Of a DNA stretch of 64,000 nt, positions 8,786 to 18,215 are shown piece by piece; position 1 is the stretch's first letter, and each line of letters opens with the position of its first letter. Under the pieces are notes generated by a model. That model was not told the origin of the DNA and did no database searches. It saw only the letters and a list, made by a program, of their open reading frames with translations. The position numbers and the translations under genes were made by a program. Source of the DNA: Gracilibacillus ureilyticus (GTDB lineage: Bacteria; Bacillota; Bacilli; Bacillales; Amphibacillaceae); contig NZ_FOGL01000003.1 of NCBI RefSeq assembly GCF_900111195.1, forward strand, positions 124,001 through 188,000. The letters run 5' to 3'.

Positions 8786-9631
8786 ATGAAGAAAATAGAG
8801 AAGACGGCAAGGCTGATAGAAAAACATGATCAACTATTTGCATGCCCAATATGCGGCAGAGAGATAAAAGTAGAAGGCAATACAGTAAGATGCCCGGGAA
8901 ATCATCCGTTTGATATTGCTAAAAAGGGTTATATCAATTTATTAATGCAAGCTTCTCCTGAAGATTACAGCAAGGAACTATTTAATGATAGACATACAAT
9001 TATTATGGCAGGAATGTACCGGCAGATGCATATAATGATAGCAGAGCAATTGAAGCAGGTCCTGTCACCGTCAGATACTGCATGTTTGGATGTGGGTTGT
9101 GGGGAAGGGTCCCATCTTGTGCAAATACTTGAATATATTAATAAGGAAAATATGATTGGTGTTGGAATCGATATCTCAAAAGATGGCATAATGACCGCGG
9201 CTAAATATTATGAAGATGTGATTTGGACTGTCGGTGATTTATCGAAGAGTCCGTTCCAATCCAAACAGTTTGATATCATATTGAATATCCTGTCTCCGGC
9301 TAATTATCATGAATTCTCACGGTTATTAAAAGCCACTGGTCTCATGATCAAAGTAATTCCGCAAGCAAACTATCTGCGGGAAATAAGGGAACAGGTTCTT
9401 GATGAAGAAAAGAGAAAATATACGAATGACCAGACGATAGAAAAATTCCGCAAGCATTTCCCTGAAATGGAGAAAAGAAGAGTTCAATATAAATGGCAAG
9501 TAGATCCGGTTTATCAGGAGGCACTGTTAAACATGACACCATTGACATGGGGAAAGGACAAAGCTAATCTTTCTTTAGAAGAAGTGACAATTGATTTAGA
9601 CATTTTGATTGCAAAAAGCACACAAATGTAA
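8786..9631 (+). CDS. rlmA: 23S rRNA guanine-N1 methyltransferase, RlmA family
   Basis: Predicted SAM-dependent m1G methyltransferase acting on helix 35 of 23S rRNA (G745/G748 class). An N-terminal zinc ribbon CPICGREIKVEGNTVRCPGNH supplies three Cys and a His. The Rossmann SAM motif is CLDVGCGEGSH near residue 105. NILSPANYHEFSRLLKATG and VIPQANYL match the RlmA/YxjB/TlrB family. I prefer ATG 8786, with GGAG at 8771-8774; an in-frame GTG at 8774 has no ribosome site. 281 residues, close to family length. It may affect macrolide binding at the exit tunnel, but that is inference. Confidence 0.85.
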   Translation: MKKIEKTARLIEKHDQLFACPICGREIKVEGNTVRCPGNHPFDIAKKGYINLLMQASPEDYSKELFNDRHTIIMAGMYRQMHIMIAEQLKQVLSPSDTACLDVGCGEGSHLVQILEYINKENMIGVGIDISKDGIMTAAKYYEDVIWTVGDLSKSPFQSKQFDIILNILSPANYHEFSRLLKATGLMIKVIPQANYLREIREQVLDEEKRKYTNDQTIEKFRKHFPEMEKRRVQYKWQVDPVYQEALLNMTPLTWGKDKANLSLEEVTIDLDILIAKSTQM

Positions 9632-9645
9632 TTGTGTGCTTTTTA
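9613..9645. terminator. Terminator overlapping the rlmA stop codon
   Basis: AAAAAGCACACAA (9613-9625) / TTGTGTGCTTTTT (9632-9644). The left arm is coding, so the end of rlmA doubles as the hairpin. Confidence 0.85.
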
Positions 9646-9756
9646 GTTATGGCATTATCATATATACCTAGGTATTTAGATGGTAATAAAATAGGTTGTA
9701 TAAATGATAGATATCTTTTACTATATAGGAGAACCTATTATGAAAGGGGTTACAAG

Positions 9757-10755
9757 ATGAAGAAGCTACTATTTGTTTATCTCATGCTAATCGGTCTATT
9801 TGTCTTATATGTTTATCAATACCAAACAGATGATACAACAAATAGTCAGTGGTCAGATAAAGAACTGCGGGGGACAATTGATGAAAATTATGTCATGGTA
9901 ACATTCCAGTCTGGTATTGATTACTGGAAACGGGCACTCAAAGGATTTGAGGATGCTGCAGAAGCATTAAATGTTTCTGTAGAATACAGGGGTGCCACAC
10001 AATATGATGTAAACGAGCAAATTACTGTGCTAGAGCAGGTGATAGCCAAAAAGCCGGCAGGAATAGCTGTATCTGCGATGGACCCTGTTGCGCTTAATGA
10101 TGTTATTAATAAAGCGGTAGATGCCGGCATCCCAATAGTCATGTTTGATGCAAATGCACCAGATAGTAAAGCGTTTTCCTTTTTAGGAACAGATAACTAT
10201 TATGCCGGAACAGCTGCTGCCCACAAAATGGCTGAATTACTTAATGAAAAGGGTCAAATAGGAATAGTGACACATCCAAAACAATTAAACCATCAGGAAC
10301 GTACCAATGGTTTCCGTGATACGATAGCTTCAGATTACCCTGATATGGAAATAGTTGCGACACAGGATGGCAGGGGGGATCAGATGACCTCAAAAGAAGT
10401 GGTCGATGAAATGATTCGGGATTTTCCCGAATTAAAGGGGGTTTTTGCTTCGGAAGCTAATGGAGGGGTGGGTGTTGGTCAATCGGTATTAGAACAGCAG
10501 AAAAAAGATGAAATACGTATTATCAGCTTTGATACAGATAAAGGAACATTAGATATGGTTGAGGAAGGTGTTATATCAGCAACGCTTGCCCAAGGTACAT
10601 GGAAAATGGGATATTGGTCATTGCAGTATTTATTTCATATTCAGCATGACCTTGCAAATGATGTAGAAGCAGGCACCAACCTTCCGCGTTATGTAGACAC
10701 AGGCATTACGTTTGTGACAAAAGAAAATGTCGACGAATTTTACCCCAATGAATGA
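9757..10755 (+). CDS. Membrane-anchored sugar-binding protein, XylFII-like sensor subunit
   Basis: Periplasmic-binding-protein family (type I, RbsB/XylF-like) domain held to the membrane by an uncleaved N-terminal helix (KKLLFVYLMLIGLFVLYVY). It has no lipobox Cys, unlike the transporter receptor four genes on. Core motifs include VTFQSGIDYWKRALKGFEDAA and AVSAMDPVALNDVINKAVDAGIPIVMFD. 332 residues from ATG 9757, with AAAGGGG before it; upstream in-frame codons lack a ribosome site. It sits directly before a LytS/YesM-type kinase. This matches the XylFII-LytS arrangement of Firmicutes, where the binding protein loads sugar and signals through the kinase. The ligand is probably a pentose or another monosaccharide. 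Confidence 0.8.
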   Translation: MKKLLFVYLMLIGLFVLYVYQYQTDDTTNSQWSDKELRGTIDENYVMVTFQSGIDYWKRALKGFEDAAEALNVSVEYRGATQYDVNEQITVLEQVIAKKPAGIAVSAMDPVALNDVINKAVDAGIPIVMFDANAPDSKAFSFLGTDNYYAGTAAAHKMAELLNEKGQIGIVTHPKQLNHQERTNGFRDTIASDYPDMEIVATQDGRGDQMTSKEVVDEMIRDFPELKGVFASEANGGVGVGQSVLEQQKKDEIRIISFDTDKGTLDMVEEGVISATLAQGTWKMGYWSLQYLFHIQHDLANDVEAGTNLPRYVDTGITFVTKENVDEFYPNE

Positions 10756-10768
10756 TAAGAATGGATGA

Positions 10769-12571
10769 GTGATTGTGAAAAGATGGATACAGATTAATAA
10801 TATACCGATCAGATATAAACTCATCTCTCATTTTCTGCTGATTGGTATTCTTCCGATCCTTTGTTTAGGTATACTCGTCAGCCTCACAGTGGAAAGAGTG
10901 CTGGAGGAACAGGCTAATGATAACACAATGCAGTTAATCGGTAAGGTGAATCAGACCTTTGAGTTTTATATTAATAATATGCAGAGTATCACCTATATGA
11001 TTGCATCAGATAATGAAGTCCAACAGTTTCTGGATGAGCCTGAAGGTATTAAAAATAAGTATGAAATTCAGCGTTTTTTGAGAAGTTTTACAACTATTAC
11101 TTCGGAAGTAGCTGGAATAATGGTCATTAATAAAGAGGGGGAATATATCAGTAATGAATTGTATGCCCCTTCCATACTTGATCTCACAGAAAGTTTCTGG
11201 TATCAGGAAGCAGTAGAAAGTGACGGTATTTTCCATATTATCGGAAGGCCTGATGGGAGAAGGCTGACGTCGATAGTAGATTACAAAAATGATGACGTGG
11301 TATCTGTCGTAAGGGCGGTGATTGATCCTTTTACTAATGAAGTAAGGGGTGTTATACTTATTGATTTAAAATTACGGGTCATTGCTGAGACTGCAAGAGA
11401 TATTCGGCTCGGAAAAAGCGGATATTTAATGGTCGTGGACAATAAAGGACAGAATATTTATTTGCCAAATCAGCCTATCATTGAGGAAGTGCCATTAGAA
11501 TGGATTAGTAATCAACCTTCAGGAAACTTTTCTAAAACAATTAATGATGAAAAGATTCAGTTTATTTATCAGCGTTCCCCATTTGCTGATTGGACGACAG
11601 TCGGTGTATTTCCTGCAGAAGAGTCGTTACTAGAGCTTCGGGAAATTCGTTTTTATTTAATAGTTTTTATCTTTCTCATTATGCTTTTTGGGATTCCTGT
11701 CAGTTACTATCTGTCACATTCCATTTCAAAACCTATTGTTGAACTGATGACATTTATGAGAAAGGCAGAGAGCGGTGATCTGCATGTTCGATATAAGGAT
11801 AAACGTTATGATGAAATCGGATTGCTTGGCAGAAGTTTTAATACAATGCTTCAGCAGGTGCTGGAACTTATGCGCCTGACGGAAAGACAGGAAAGACAAA
11901 AACGTGACGCAGAATTCCGCAGTTTACAGGCGAATATTAATCCGCATTTTCTTTACAATACTTTGGACACCATTCAATGGATGGCCAGAAAGCATAACGC
12001 AATTGATGTAGCGGAAGTGGTAGAATCATTAGCTAAATTGTTTAGAATAGGGCTGAGTAAGGGCAGAGACACGATAATGGTCTCAGAGGAAATCGAGCAC
12101 ATTGAAAGCTATTTAAAAATACAAAAGACGAGATATCAGGATAAATTGAATTACTCTATCGAGATGGATCCCCATGTGCACTCATATTATACGTTAAAAT
12201 TTATTTTGCAGCCAATTATTGAAAACGCTATATATCATGGGATCAAAGAAAGAAGAGGACCGGGTCATATTCAGATAAACGTAGAGAAAGAGGAGGATCT
12301 GTTACTTATTACGATTGCAGATAATGGGGCAGGGATGACGCAAGAACGGCTTGATGAAATGAGAGAAGCATTACAAGAAGCTGTGAGCAGAACGGAAAAT
12401 ACAGAAGGGTCCAAGACCAAAAAGGGATATGGAATATTAAATGTCCAGGCAAGAATACAATTAGCATATGGAACTGATTATGGATTGGAAATAGACAGTG
12501 AAACAGGACAGGGAACACAGGTAAGGCTTCTGTTACCGGTAATTCGAGAGCAATATTTAGAGAAGGGGTAG
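10769..12571 (+). CDS. Sensor histidine kinase, LytS/YesM type
   Basis: Membrane kinase of the three-component sugar-sensing system. It has TM1 at about residues 18-42, an extracellular Cache-like domain (about 45-285), TM2 (about 292-314), HAMP (about 315-367), a His_kinase domain with phospho-acceptor His393 in the motif NPHFLYNTLDTIQW, and a C-terminal HATPase (ADNGAGM, GYGILNVQARI). 600 residues. GTG at 10769 or 10775 can start it, 13-19 nt after the binding-protein gene, so the two are coupled. The binding protein presumably contacts the Cache domain. It is followed 5 nt later by its response regulator. Confidence 0.9.
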   Translation: MIVKRWIQINNIPIRYKLISHFLLIGILPILCLGILVSLTVERVLEEQANDNTMQLIGKVNQTFEFYINNMQSITYMIASDNEVQQFLDEPEGIKNKYEIQRFLRSFTTITSEVAGIMVINKEGEYISNELYAPSILDLTESFWYQEAVESDGIFHIIGRPDGRRLTSIVDYKNDDVVSVVRAVIDPFTNEVRGVILIDLKLRVIAETARDIRLGKSGYLMVVDNKGQNIYLPNQPIIEEVPLEWISNQPSGNFSKTINDEKIQFIYQRSPFADWTTVGVFPAEESLLELREIRFYLIVFIFLIMLFGIPVSYYLSHSISKPIVELMTFMRKAESGDLHVRYKDKRYDEIGLLGRSFNTMLQQVLELMRLTERQERQKRDAEFRSLQANINPHFLYNTLDTIQWMARKHNAIDVAEVVESLAKLFRIGLSKGRDTIMVSEEIEHIESYLKIQKTRYQDKLNYSIEMDPHVHSYYTLKFILQPIIENAIYHGIKERRGPGHIQINVEKEEDLLLITIADNGAGMTQERLDEMREALQEAVSRTENTEGSKTKKGYGILNVQARIQLAYGTDYGLEIDSETGQGTQVRLLLPVIREQYLEKG

Positions 12572-12576
12572 TAACA

Positions 12577-13779
12577 ATGGCTAGGTGGAAAGTATTAATA
12601 GCAGATGATGAGTTTATTATTCGGGATGGCATCAGGTCAGCTGTGGATTGGGCACAATTGGATATGGAGGTTGTCGGAGAAGCAGAGGACGGCGAGGAAG
12701 CAGTAGAATTAGCACTAAATAAAGGTATTGATATTTTGTTAATTGACTTGAATATGCCAATTTTAAATGGCATTGAAGCAATGAAGACAATTAAAGAAAA
12801 GATAGAATGTAAAATGATAGTTATTTCCGGATATGATGACTTCAGATATGCCCAGGAAGCGATCCGCCTTCAGGTCGAGGATTATATATTAAAACCGGTA
12901 AACCCTGAGAAACTGAAGGAGATCCTGTTTGAGGTGAAGAAAGAGCTGGAAGTCAGGAAAGAGCAGGAAGCTTATTTAGAACAGGCATCTAACCAGATTA
13001 AAAAAAATCACTCTCAATTAATGGAGCGCTTTTTCTTTGACTGGATGCACAATAGATTAACAGAATCGGAAATCAAATCACAACTTGAATTTTTACAGCT
13101 ACCCGGAAACACACCAAAACGCCTGCTTTTGATTAAGTGGTCAGAAGAACAGATTAACCATGAGTTACTATCGGAAGAGGACAGAAAAACCTATTTATCT
13201 GCTATCGAAAATATAACGGCAGAAATCCTCGAGGGATTTGAGAAGGTGATTCTTCAGGATCAGAAAAAATGGATACAGGTGTTTATTTGGGACGAAACAA
13301 ATAAGGATATTACTATTCAGATTGAAGATGCAGTGAAATTATGTATCAACCAGGTTGTATATGCGAGAATGACAACTATTGAAAATGGAGACTATCAACA
13401 GCTCACTTATGCTTATGAACGATGTAAAAATGAATTAAATAACTATATTCATTTAACTCCACTTGTAAGACAGGCACTGGCCTACATTCGGAAGCATTAT
13501 CGTGAACAGGATCTGACATTGGAAAGTGTTGCAAGTACACTGCATGTTTCGGCAGTTTATTTGAGTAAAATGATCAAAAAAGAACTAGGCCAATCTTATG
13601 TCCATATTGTTACACAAATGCGGATAAAAAAAGCAAAAGAATTATTAAGATATTCAGATTTAAACATTCGGGATGTTGCAGAAGAAGTAGGATATGATTC
13701 CCAGCATTATTTTAGTACAGCATTTAAGAAAGAAGAAGGTATGTCACCGAAGCAGTTTAAGACAAAAGAAGCCCAGTAA
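12577..13779 (+). CDS. Response regulator, YesN type (REC + AraC HTH)
   Basis: Partner of the upstream kinase. The receiver domain is at residues 1-120 with phospho-acceptor Asp near 55 in ILLIDLNMPILNG and conserved Lys in DYILKPVNPEK. A helical linker follows, then an AraC/XylS double HTH at about 295-395 (TLESVASTLHVSAVYLSKMIKKELG, VGYDSQHYFSTAFKKEEGMSPKQFK). 400 residues. The ribosome site AAGGGGTAG overlaps the kinase stop. The expected target is the sugar importer starting at 14036, where a perfect inverted repeat lies at the promoter. Confidence 0.9.
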   Translation: MARWKVLIADDEFIIRDGIRSAVDWAQLDMEVVGEAEDGEEAVELALNKGIDILLIDLNMPILNGIEAMKTIKEKIECKMIVISGYDDFRYAQEAIRLQVEDYILKPVNPEKLKEILFEVKKELEVRKEQEAYLEQASNQIKKNHSQLMERFFFDWMHNRLTESEIKSQLEFLQLPGNTPKRLLLIKWSEEQINHELLSEEDRKTYLSAIENITAEILEGFEKVILQDQKKWIQVFIWDETNKDITIQIEDAVKLCINQVVYARMTTIENGDYQQLTYAYERCKNELNNYIHLTPLVRQALAYIRKHYREQDLTLESVASTLHVSAVYLSKMIKKELGQSYVHIVTQMRIKKAKELLRYSDLNIRDVAEEVGYDSQHYFSTAFKKEEGMSPKQFKTKEAQ

Positions 13780-13816
13780 AACTCCATGGCAAAAAAGCTT
13801 TAGCCAAATTTAGGAT

Positions 13817-13860
13817 CGAACTATGCCCGAATTTTTTACGCATAAGTTCGGTTTTTTTGT
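13817..13860 (+). terminator. Terminator after the yesN-like gene
   Basis: CGAACTATGC pairs with GCATAAGTTCG (one bulged A) around a 12-nt loop, followed by GTTTTTTT. Confidence 0.75.
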
Positions 13861-13950
13861 TTTCCAGGATTTTTTACTTGTAATCCCCGCTGATTAAAAG
13901 TCCTGATAAAAAACGAACAGGTTAATTTTTTATAAAAACTGTTTAAATAA

Positions 13951-13990
13951 ATGTAAAGCCTTACATTGGAAGTTTGGTGTACAGTATAAC
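13951..13990 (+). promoter_or_regulatory. Promoter with inverted repeat before the monosaccharide importer
   Basis: AATGTAAAGCCTTACATT (arms of 7 bp, spacer AGCC, about 13950-13967) overlaps a -35-like TTACAT (13961-13966), which lies 18 bp before TATAAC (13985-13990). The repeat resembles a CcpA cre site except for the swapped central CG, so it may be either a YesN-regulator site or a degenerate cre. Confidence 0.55.
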
Positions 13991-14035
13991 TAAGCAAGAA
14001 AGAATATGAATAAAGAAATGAAAGGGGATTCATTT

Positions 14036-15142
14036 ATGAAAAAGTTTAGTTTACTTGCACTATTTTTAAGTCTTATCTTATTCCTTGCTGCTTGTGGCGG
14101 CGGAGAAGAATCGTCAGGGGGAGGCTCTGAGGATGGCGGAGAAGCAGCAGAAGGCGGTTTAATAGGTGTAGCGATGCCGACAAAATCTTCTCAGCGCTGG
14201 GTAGACGATGGGAACAACATGGTAGAGCAATTAGAGGCATTAGGTTATGAAACAGATTTACAATATGCAGAAGATGATGTAGATAAGCAAATTGAGCAAA
14301 TTGAGAACATGATTGTAAAAGGGGCAAAAGCTCTTGTTATTGCTTCAATTGACGGTACTGCACTTACCAATGTATTAGAGAAAGCAAATGAACAAGGAAT
14401 TGAAGTGGTTTCTTATGACAGGTTAATCATGGAATCTGAACATGTAAGCTATTATGCAACTTTTGATAATTTCCAGGTAGGGGTATTACAAGCATCATAT
14501 ATCGAAGAAGCGCTTGACTTACCAAATGCAGAAGGTCCATTCAACATCGAATTATTCGGCGGTTCACCAGATGATAATAATGCATACTTCTTCTGGGATG
14601 GCGCAATGAGTGTGTTACAACCATATATCGATGAAGGAAAACTAGTTGTACAGAGTGGTCAAACAGATTTTGAACAAGCGGCAACAATGCGCTGGGATGG
14701 TAATACAGCAAAATCACGTATGGAGAATATTTTAAGCAGTTCTTACTCAGGTGGGGAGACTGTTGATGCAGTTTTATCTCCATATGACGGAATTAGCCGT
14801 GGGATTATTCAGGCACTTACTGGGGTTGGTTATGGTTCAGATGATTTACCATTACCTGTAATTACGGGACAAGATGCTGAATTAGCATCAATTAAATCTA
14901 TCATTGCAGGAGAACAAACTCAAACTGTGTTTAAAGATACTCGTGATTTAGCAGCAGTAGCTGTAAACATGACGGAATCTATTTTGAAAGGTGAAGAAGC
15001 AGAAGTGAATGATACAGAAACATATGATAATGGAGTAAAAGTTGTTCCAACATATCTAGTAGAACCTGTATCTGTAGATATTAATAATTACCAGGAAGTA
15101 GTTATCGACAGCGGCTACTACTCTGAAGACGAACTTCAATAA
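14036..15142 (+). CDS. chvE: Monosaccharide ABC transporter substrate-binding lipoprotein, ChvE-like
   Basis: Extracytoplasmic sugar receptor of the multiple-monosaccharide (ChvE/XylF-like) class. ATG 14036 follows AAAGGGG; an in-frame ATG at 14006 would put ten extra residues before the signal peptide. Lipobox LAAC with Cys20, then a Gly/Glu/Ser-rich linker. The core shows [41 protein letters not shown], and VISYDRL written here as VVSYDRLIM, all typical of the family that binds xylose, arabinose, glucose or galactose. 368 residues. First gene of the importer, followed by a strong hairpin. Probably controlled by the three-component system upstream. Confidence 0.87.
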   Translation: MKKFSLLALFLSLILFLAACGGGEESSGGGSEDGGEAAEGGLIGVAMPTKSSQRWVDDGNNMVEQLEALGYETDLQYAEDDVDKQIEQIENMIVKGAKALVIASIDGTALTNVLEKANEQGIEVVSYDRLIMESEHVSYYATFDNFQVGVLQASYIEEALDLPNAEGPFNIELFGGSPDDNNAYFFWDGAMSVLQPYIDEGKLVVQSGQTDFEQAATMRWDGNTAKSRMENILSSSYSGGETVDAVLSPYDGISRGIIQALTGVGYGSDDLPLPVITGQDAELASIKSIIAGEQTQTVFKDTRDLAAVAVNMTESILKGEEAEVNDTETYDNGVKVVPTYLVEPVSVDINNYQEVVIDSGYYSEDELQ

Positions 15143-15149
15143 ATAATGA

Positions 15150-15179
15150 GTTTAGTGGTGGTCCCGATCACCACTAAAC
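15150..15179 (+). repeat. Intercistronic hairpin after the chvE-like gene
   Basis: Perfect 11-bp stem GTTTAGTGGTG (15150-15160) / CACCACTAAAC (15169-15179) with an 8-nt loop and no T-run. It is likely an mRNA stabiliser or processing site that favours the receptor mRNA, not a terminator. Confidence 0.75.
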
Positions 15180-15217
15180 CTGTTATATGATGTAATCTCC
15201 TGAAGGTGGTGAGTATC

Positions 15218-16768
15218 ATGTCCAAATTTATACTGGAAATGCAAAATATTACAAAAGAATTTCCGGGTGTAAAAGCACTGGATAATGTGAATTTGCAAGT
15301 GAAGCGTGGGGAAATCCATGCATTGGTAGGTGAAAACGGGGCAGGTAAATCTACGTTAATGAAAGTACTCAGTGGAGTTTATCCCCATGGATCATATGAG
15401 GGATCAATCCTGTTTGAAGGTCAGGAATGCCAATTTAAAAATATTAAGGAAAGTGAAGAGTTAGGGATTGTAATAATACATCAGGAGTTAGCCCTTAGTC
15501 CTTACTTATCCATTGCCGAAAATATATTCCTTGGAAATGAAAGACATTCAGGTAAAGTAATAAAATGGCAGGAAACGTTCTCGGAATCCAAAAAGCTTCT
15601 CGAGAGAGTAGGATTGAAGGATTCTCCAGAGACAGCGGTTATGAACATTGGGGTAGGTAAACAGCAGTTAGTAGAGATTGCGAAGGCACTCTCTAAAAAT
15701 GTAAAACTGCTAATCCTTGATGAACCTACTGCAGCATTGAATGAGACGGATAGTGAAAACCTGTTAAAGCTATTGCTAGATTTGAAGAAGCAAGGAATTT
15801 CCTCTATTCTAATCTCCCATAAATTAAATGAAGTTTCTGCAGTGTCAGATTCGATAACGGTATTACGTGATGGGCAAACGATAGAAACAATGGATACAAG
15901 TGTTGAGCGAGCATCTGAGGAACGAATAATTAAAGGCATGGTTGGTCGTGAATTGACAAGTCGCTTCCCTGACCGCAATCCAAATATTGGGGATGTATTG
16001 TTTGAAGTGAAGAACTGGAACGTTTATCACCCGCAGCATAGCGACAGGAAAGTAATTGATAATGTGAATATTCATATTAAACGCGGGGAGATTGTAGGAA
16101 TTGCTGGTTTAATGGGTGCAGGCCGGACGGAATTTGCAATGAGCATGTTCGGCAAGACATATGGTAACAAAATTTCCGGCGAATTGTATAAGAATGGTCA
16201 ACAAGTGCAGGCAAATACGGTAAGCCAGGCAATCGAGGCAGGAATTGCTTACGTGTCAGAGGACCGTAAAACTTACGGGTTAAATTTAATAGATGATATT
16301 AAACACAACATCACATTGTCCAACTTAAAGCGTATTTCGAAAAACACTGTTGTTAATGAAAATCAGGAGATAGTAGAGGCACAGGGATTAAGGGAGAAAT
16401 TAAATATAAAAACTCCTTCCATTCAGCAGGTTGTTGGAAATTTGAGCGGTGGAAACCAGCAGAAGGTTGTGCTTAGTAAATGGATTTTTACTGAACCTGA
16501 TGTTTTAATTCTGGATGAGCCAACTAGAGGTATTGACGTAGGTGCAAAATTTGAAATCTATACACAAATTAATGAACTGGCAGAACAGGGCTTAGCTGTG
16601 TTAGTTATTTCATCAGAATTACCGGAAGTGCTCGGCCTTTCGGATCGTATTTATGTAATGAATGAAGGACGGATTACAGGTGAATTGATGCGTGATGAAG
16701 CAAATCAGGAGAATGTAATGCGTTACATGACAGGAGCAGGGGGGACTAGTCATGCAGACAATCGTTAA
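15218..16768 (+). CDS. gguA: Monosaccharide ABC transporter ATPase, two-domain, GguA-like
   Basis: Tandem ATP-binding protein for sugar import. The first cassette has Walker [10 protein letters not shown] near residue 37 and Walker B LLILDEP. The second cassette has a degenerate Walker A (GLMGAGRTE), normal for this class, signature LSGGNQQK and Walker [15 protein letters not shown]. 516 residues from ATG 15218 (AAGGTGG just upstream); an in-frame GTG at 15206 is inside the ribosome site. EDRKTYGL is typical of GguA/XylG/MglA. It overlaps the permease gene by 17 nt. Confidence 0.9.
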   Translation: MSKFILEMQNITKEFPGVKALDNVNLQVKRGEIHALVGENGAGKSTLMKVLSGVYPHGSYEGSILFEGQECQFKNIKESEELGIVIIHQELALSPYLSIAENIFLGNERHSGKVIKWQETFSESKKLLERVGLKDSPETAVMNIGVGKQQLVEIAKALSKNVKLLILDEPTAALNETDSENLLKLLLDLKKQGISSILISHKLNEVSAVSDSITVLRDGQTIETMDTSVERASEERIIKGMVGRELTSRFPDRNPNIGDVLFEVKNWNVYHPQHSDRKVIDNVNIHIKRGEIVGIAGLMGAGRTEFAMSMFGKTYGNKISGELYKNGQQVQANTVSQAIEAGIAYVSEDRKTYGLNLIDDIKHNITLSNLKRISKNTVVNENQEIVEAQGLREKLNIKTPSIQQVVGNLSGGNQQKVVLSKWIFTEPDVLILDEPTRGIDVGAKFEIYTQINELAEQGLAVLVISSELPEVLGLSDRIYVMNEGRITGELMRDEANQENVMRYMTGAGGTSHADNR

Positions 16769-17912
16769 TTTATTCCGCAATAATATGCGTGAATACGGTA
16801 TGGTTATTGCATTAATTTTAATAACAGGGCTTTTCTTTTTCTTATCAGATGGAGTCAATTTGAAACCACTTAACTTAACGAACCTAATCTTACAAAATGG
16901 GTTTATTTTAGTATTAGCTGTCGGAATGGTATTGGTCATTATTACAGGAAATATTGATTTATCGGTTGGTTCTGTAGTTGCAATTATTGGTGCGATCGCT
17001 GGCGTGCTGATCATCAATATGAATGTACCAGTATGGGCAGCTGTTGTTATTGCTCTTGTAGCAGGGGCACTTATCGGTGTATGGCAAGGTTTCTGGATTG
17101 CTTATGTAGGGATTCCCTCATTTATAGTAACACTTGCCGGTATGTTAATATTCCGGGGTCTTACACTCTATTTACTGGATGGTCAATCTTTAGCACCATT
17201 CCCGGACTCCTTTCAGAAGATAAGCAGTGGCTTTATTCCGGACCTGTTTGGTTCTGGAGGATTGCATATTACCACAATGGTTTTATCAATCATTTTGTCA
17301 GTAGTACTTGTGTATTTGGAATTCAATAAACGAAAAACACAAATTCAATATCAGTTTACGGTAATGCCATTATGGGTTACTTTAGTGAAATTAGTGGCAC
17401 TAATCCTTGTTATTAATTGGTTTGCTTATCAATTGGCATTAAATAAAGGTATTCCAACAGTTCTTATAATCGTGTTTGTTTTAATTATTGCTTACACATT
17501 CATTATGAAGAATACCGTTATGGGGAGACATATTTATGCAACTGGTGGTAATAAGAAGGCAGCGGATCTTTCAGGGATTAAGACCAAACGTGTTGTTTTC
17601 TGGGTATTTGTAAACAACGGTGTCTTAGCAGCATTAGCTGGATTGATGTTTGCTGCAAGGTTAAATTCTGCCACTCCAGCAGCTGGAAACATGTTAGAGC
17701 TTGATGCAATTGCTGCTGTATTTATCGGTGGTGCCTCAATGGCTGGTGGTGTTGGTACGGTCATTGGATCCATTGTTGGTGGTCTCGTTATGGGTGTGAT
17801 GAACAATGGTATGTCATTGATTAGTATTGGAATTGACTGGCAGCAATTTATTAAAGGTATGGTACTGTTGATTGCAGTAGGGTTCGATGTATATAATAAA
17901 AATAAAGGTTAA
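16752..17912 (+). CDS. gguB: Monosaccharide ABC transporter permease, GguB-like
   Basis: Membrane subunit with about 10 hydrophobic segments over 386 residues. [27 protein letters not shown] and [18 protein letters not shown] are signature stretches of the RbsC/XylH/GguB family. The long central hydrophilic loop (around residues 155-215) is typical of GguB/XylH rather than RbsC. The start overlaps gguA by 17 nt, so translation is coupled. Ends the importer operon, with a terminator at 17928. Confidence 0.88.
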   Translation: MQTIVNLFRNNMREYGMVIALILITGLFFFLSDGVNLKPLNLTNLILQNGFILVLAVGMVLVIITGNIDLSVGSVVAIIGAIAGVLIINMNVPVWAAVVIALVAGALIGVWQGFWIAYVGIPSFIVTLAGMLIFRGLTLYLLDGQSLAPFPDSFQKISSGFIPDLFGSGGLHITTMVLSIILSVVLVYLEFNKRKTQIQYQFTVMPLWVTLVKLVALILVINWFAYQLALNKGIPTVLIIVFVLIIAYTFIMKNTVMGRHIYATGGNKKAADLSGIKTKRVVFWVFVNNGVLAALAGLMFAARLNSATPAAGNMLELDAIAAVFIGGASMAGGVGTVIGSIVGGLVMGVMNNGMSLISIGIDWQQFIKGMVLLIAVGFDVYNKNKG

Positions 17913-17927
17913 AACTCTTTCTGGAAA

Positions 17928-17959
17928 ACTGAGCCTATTTTGCTGGGCTCGGTTTTTTT
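17928..17959 (+). terminator. Terminator of the monosaccharide importer operon
   Basis: Core stem GAGCC (17931-17935) / GGCTC (17946-17950), extended by AAC/GGTT pairs, then seven Ts. Confidence 0.8.
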
Positions 17960-18013
17960 GTTTAAGCTATTAATATCCTCAAACCGAGGCTGAGGGTATA
18001 AAGTAATGAAACT

Positions 18014-18058
18014 GACTGCATCATCAACTTAGGAATTGTTGGTGATGCAGTCTTTTTT
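18014..18058 (+). terminator. Second tandem terminator before the oligosaccharide locus
   Basis: Fifteen-bp stem GACTGCATCATCAAC (18014-18028) / GTTGGTGATGCAGTC (18038-18052) with one G-U pair, then TTTTTT. There is no gene between it and the previous terminator, nor in the rest of the 17913-18215 gap. The second hairpin could end a short untranslated transcript or simply isolate the two sugar loci. Confidence 0.8.
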
Positions 18059-18215
18059 AAGTGCATTATAAGAACTAACCATTTCCGTACAGGCTGAACA
18101 AATCATTGATATGAAACGGAAAATAAGAAATGAATAGTGATTGTAGAAATGGTTGATTGTGCATTTCCTTCACATGACGATATGATGAATCCAAAGATAA
18201 GAAAGGGGGGAGCAT

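Noticed and set aside
13952-13965. Clear CcpA cre site
   Set aside because: The outer bases fit, but the central CG that is nearly invariant in cre is GC here, so I list it only as a candidate operator of unknown regulator.
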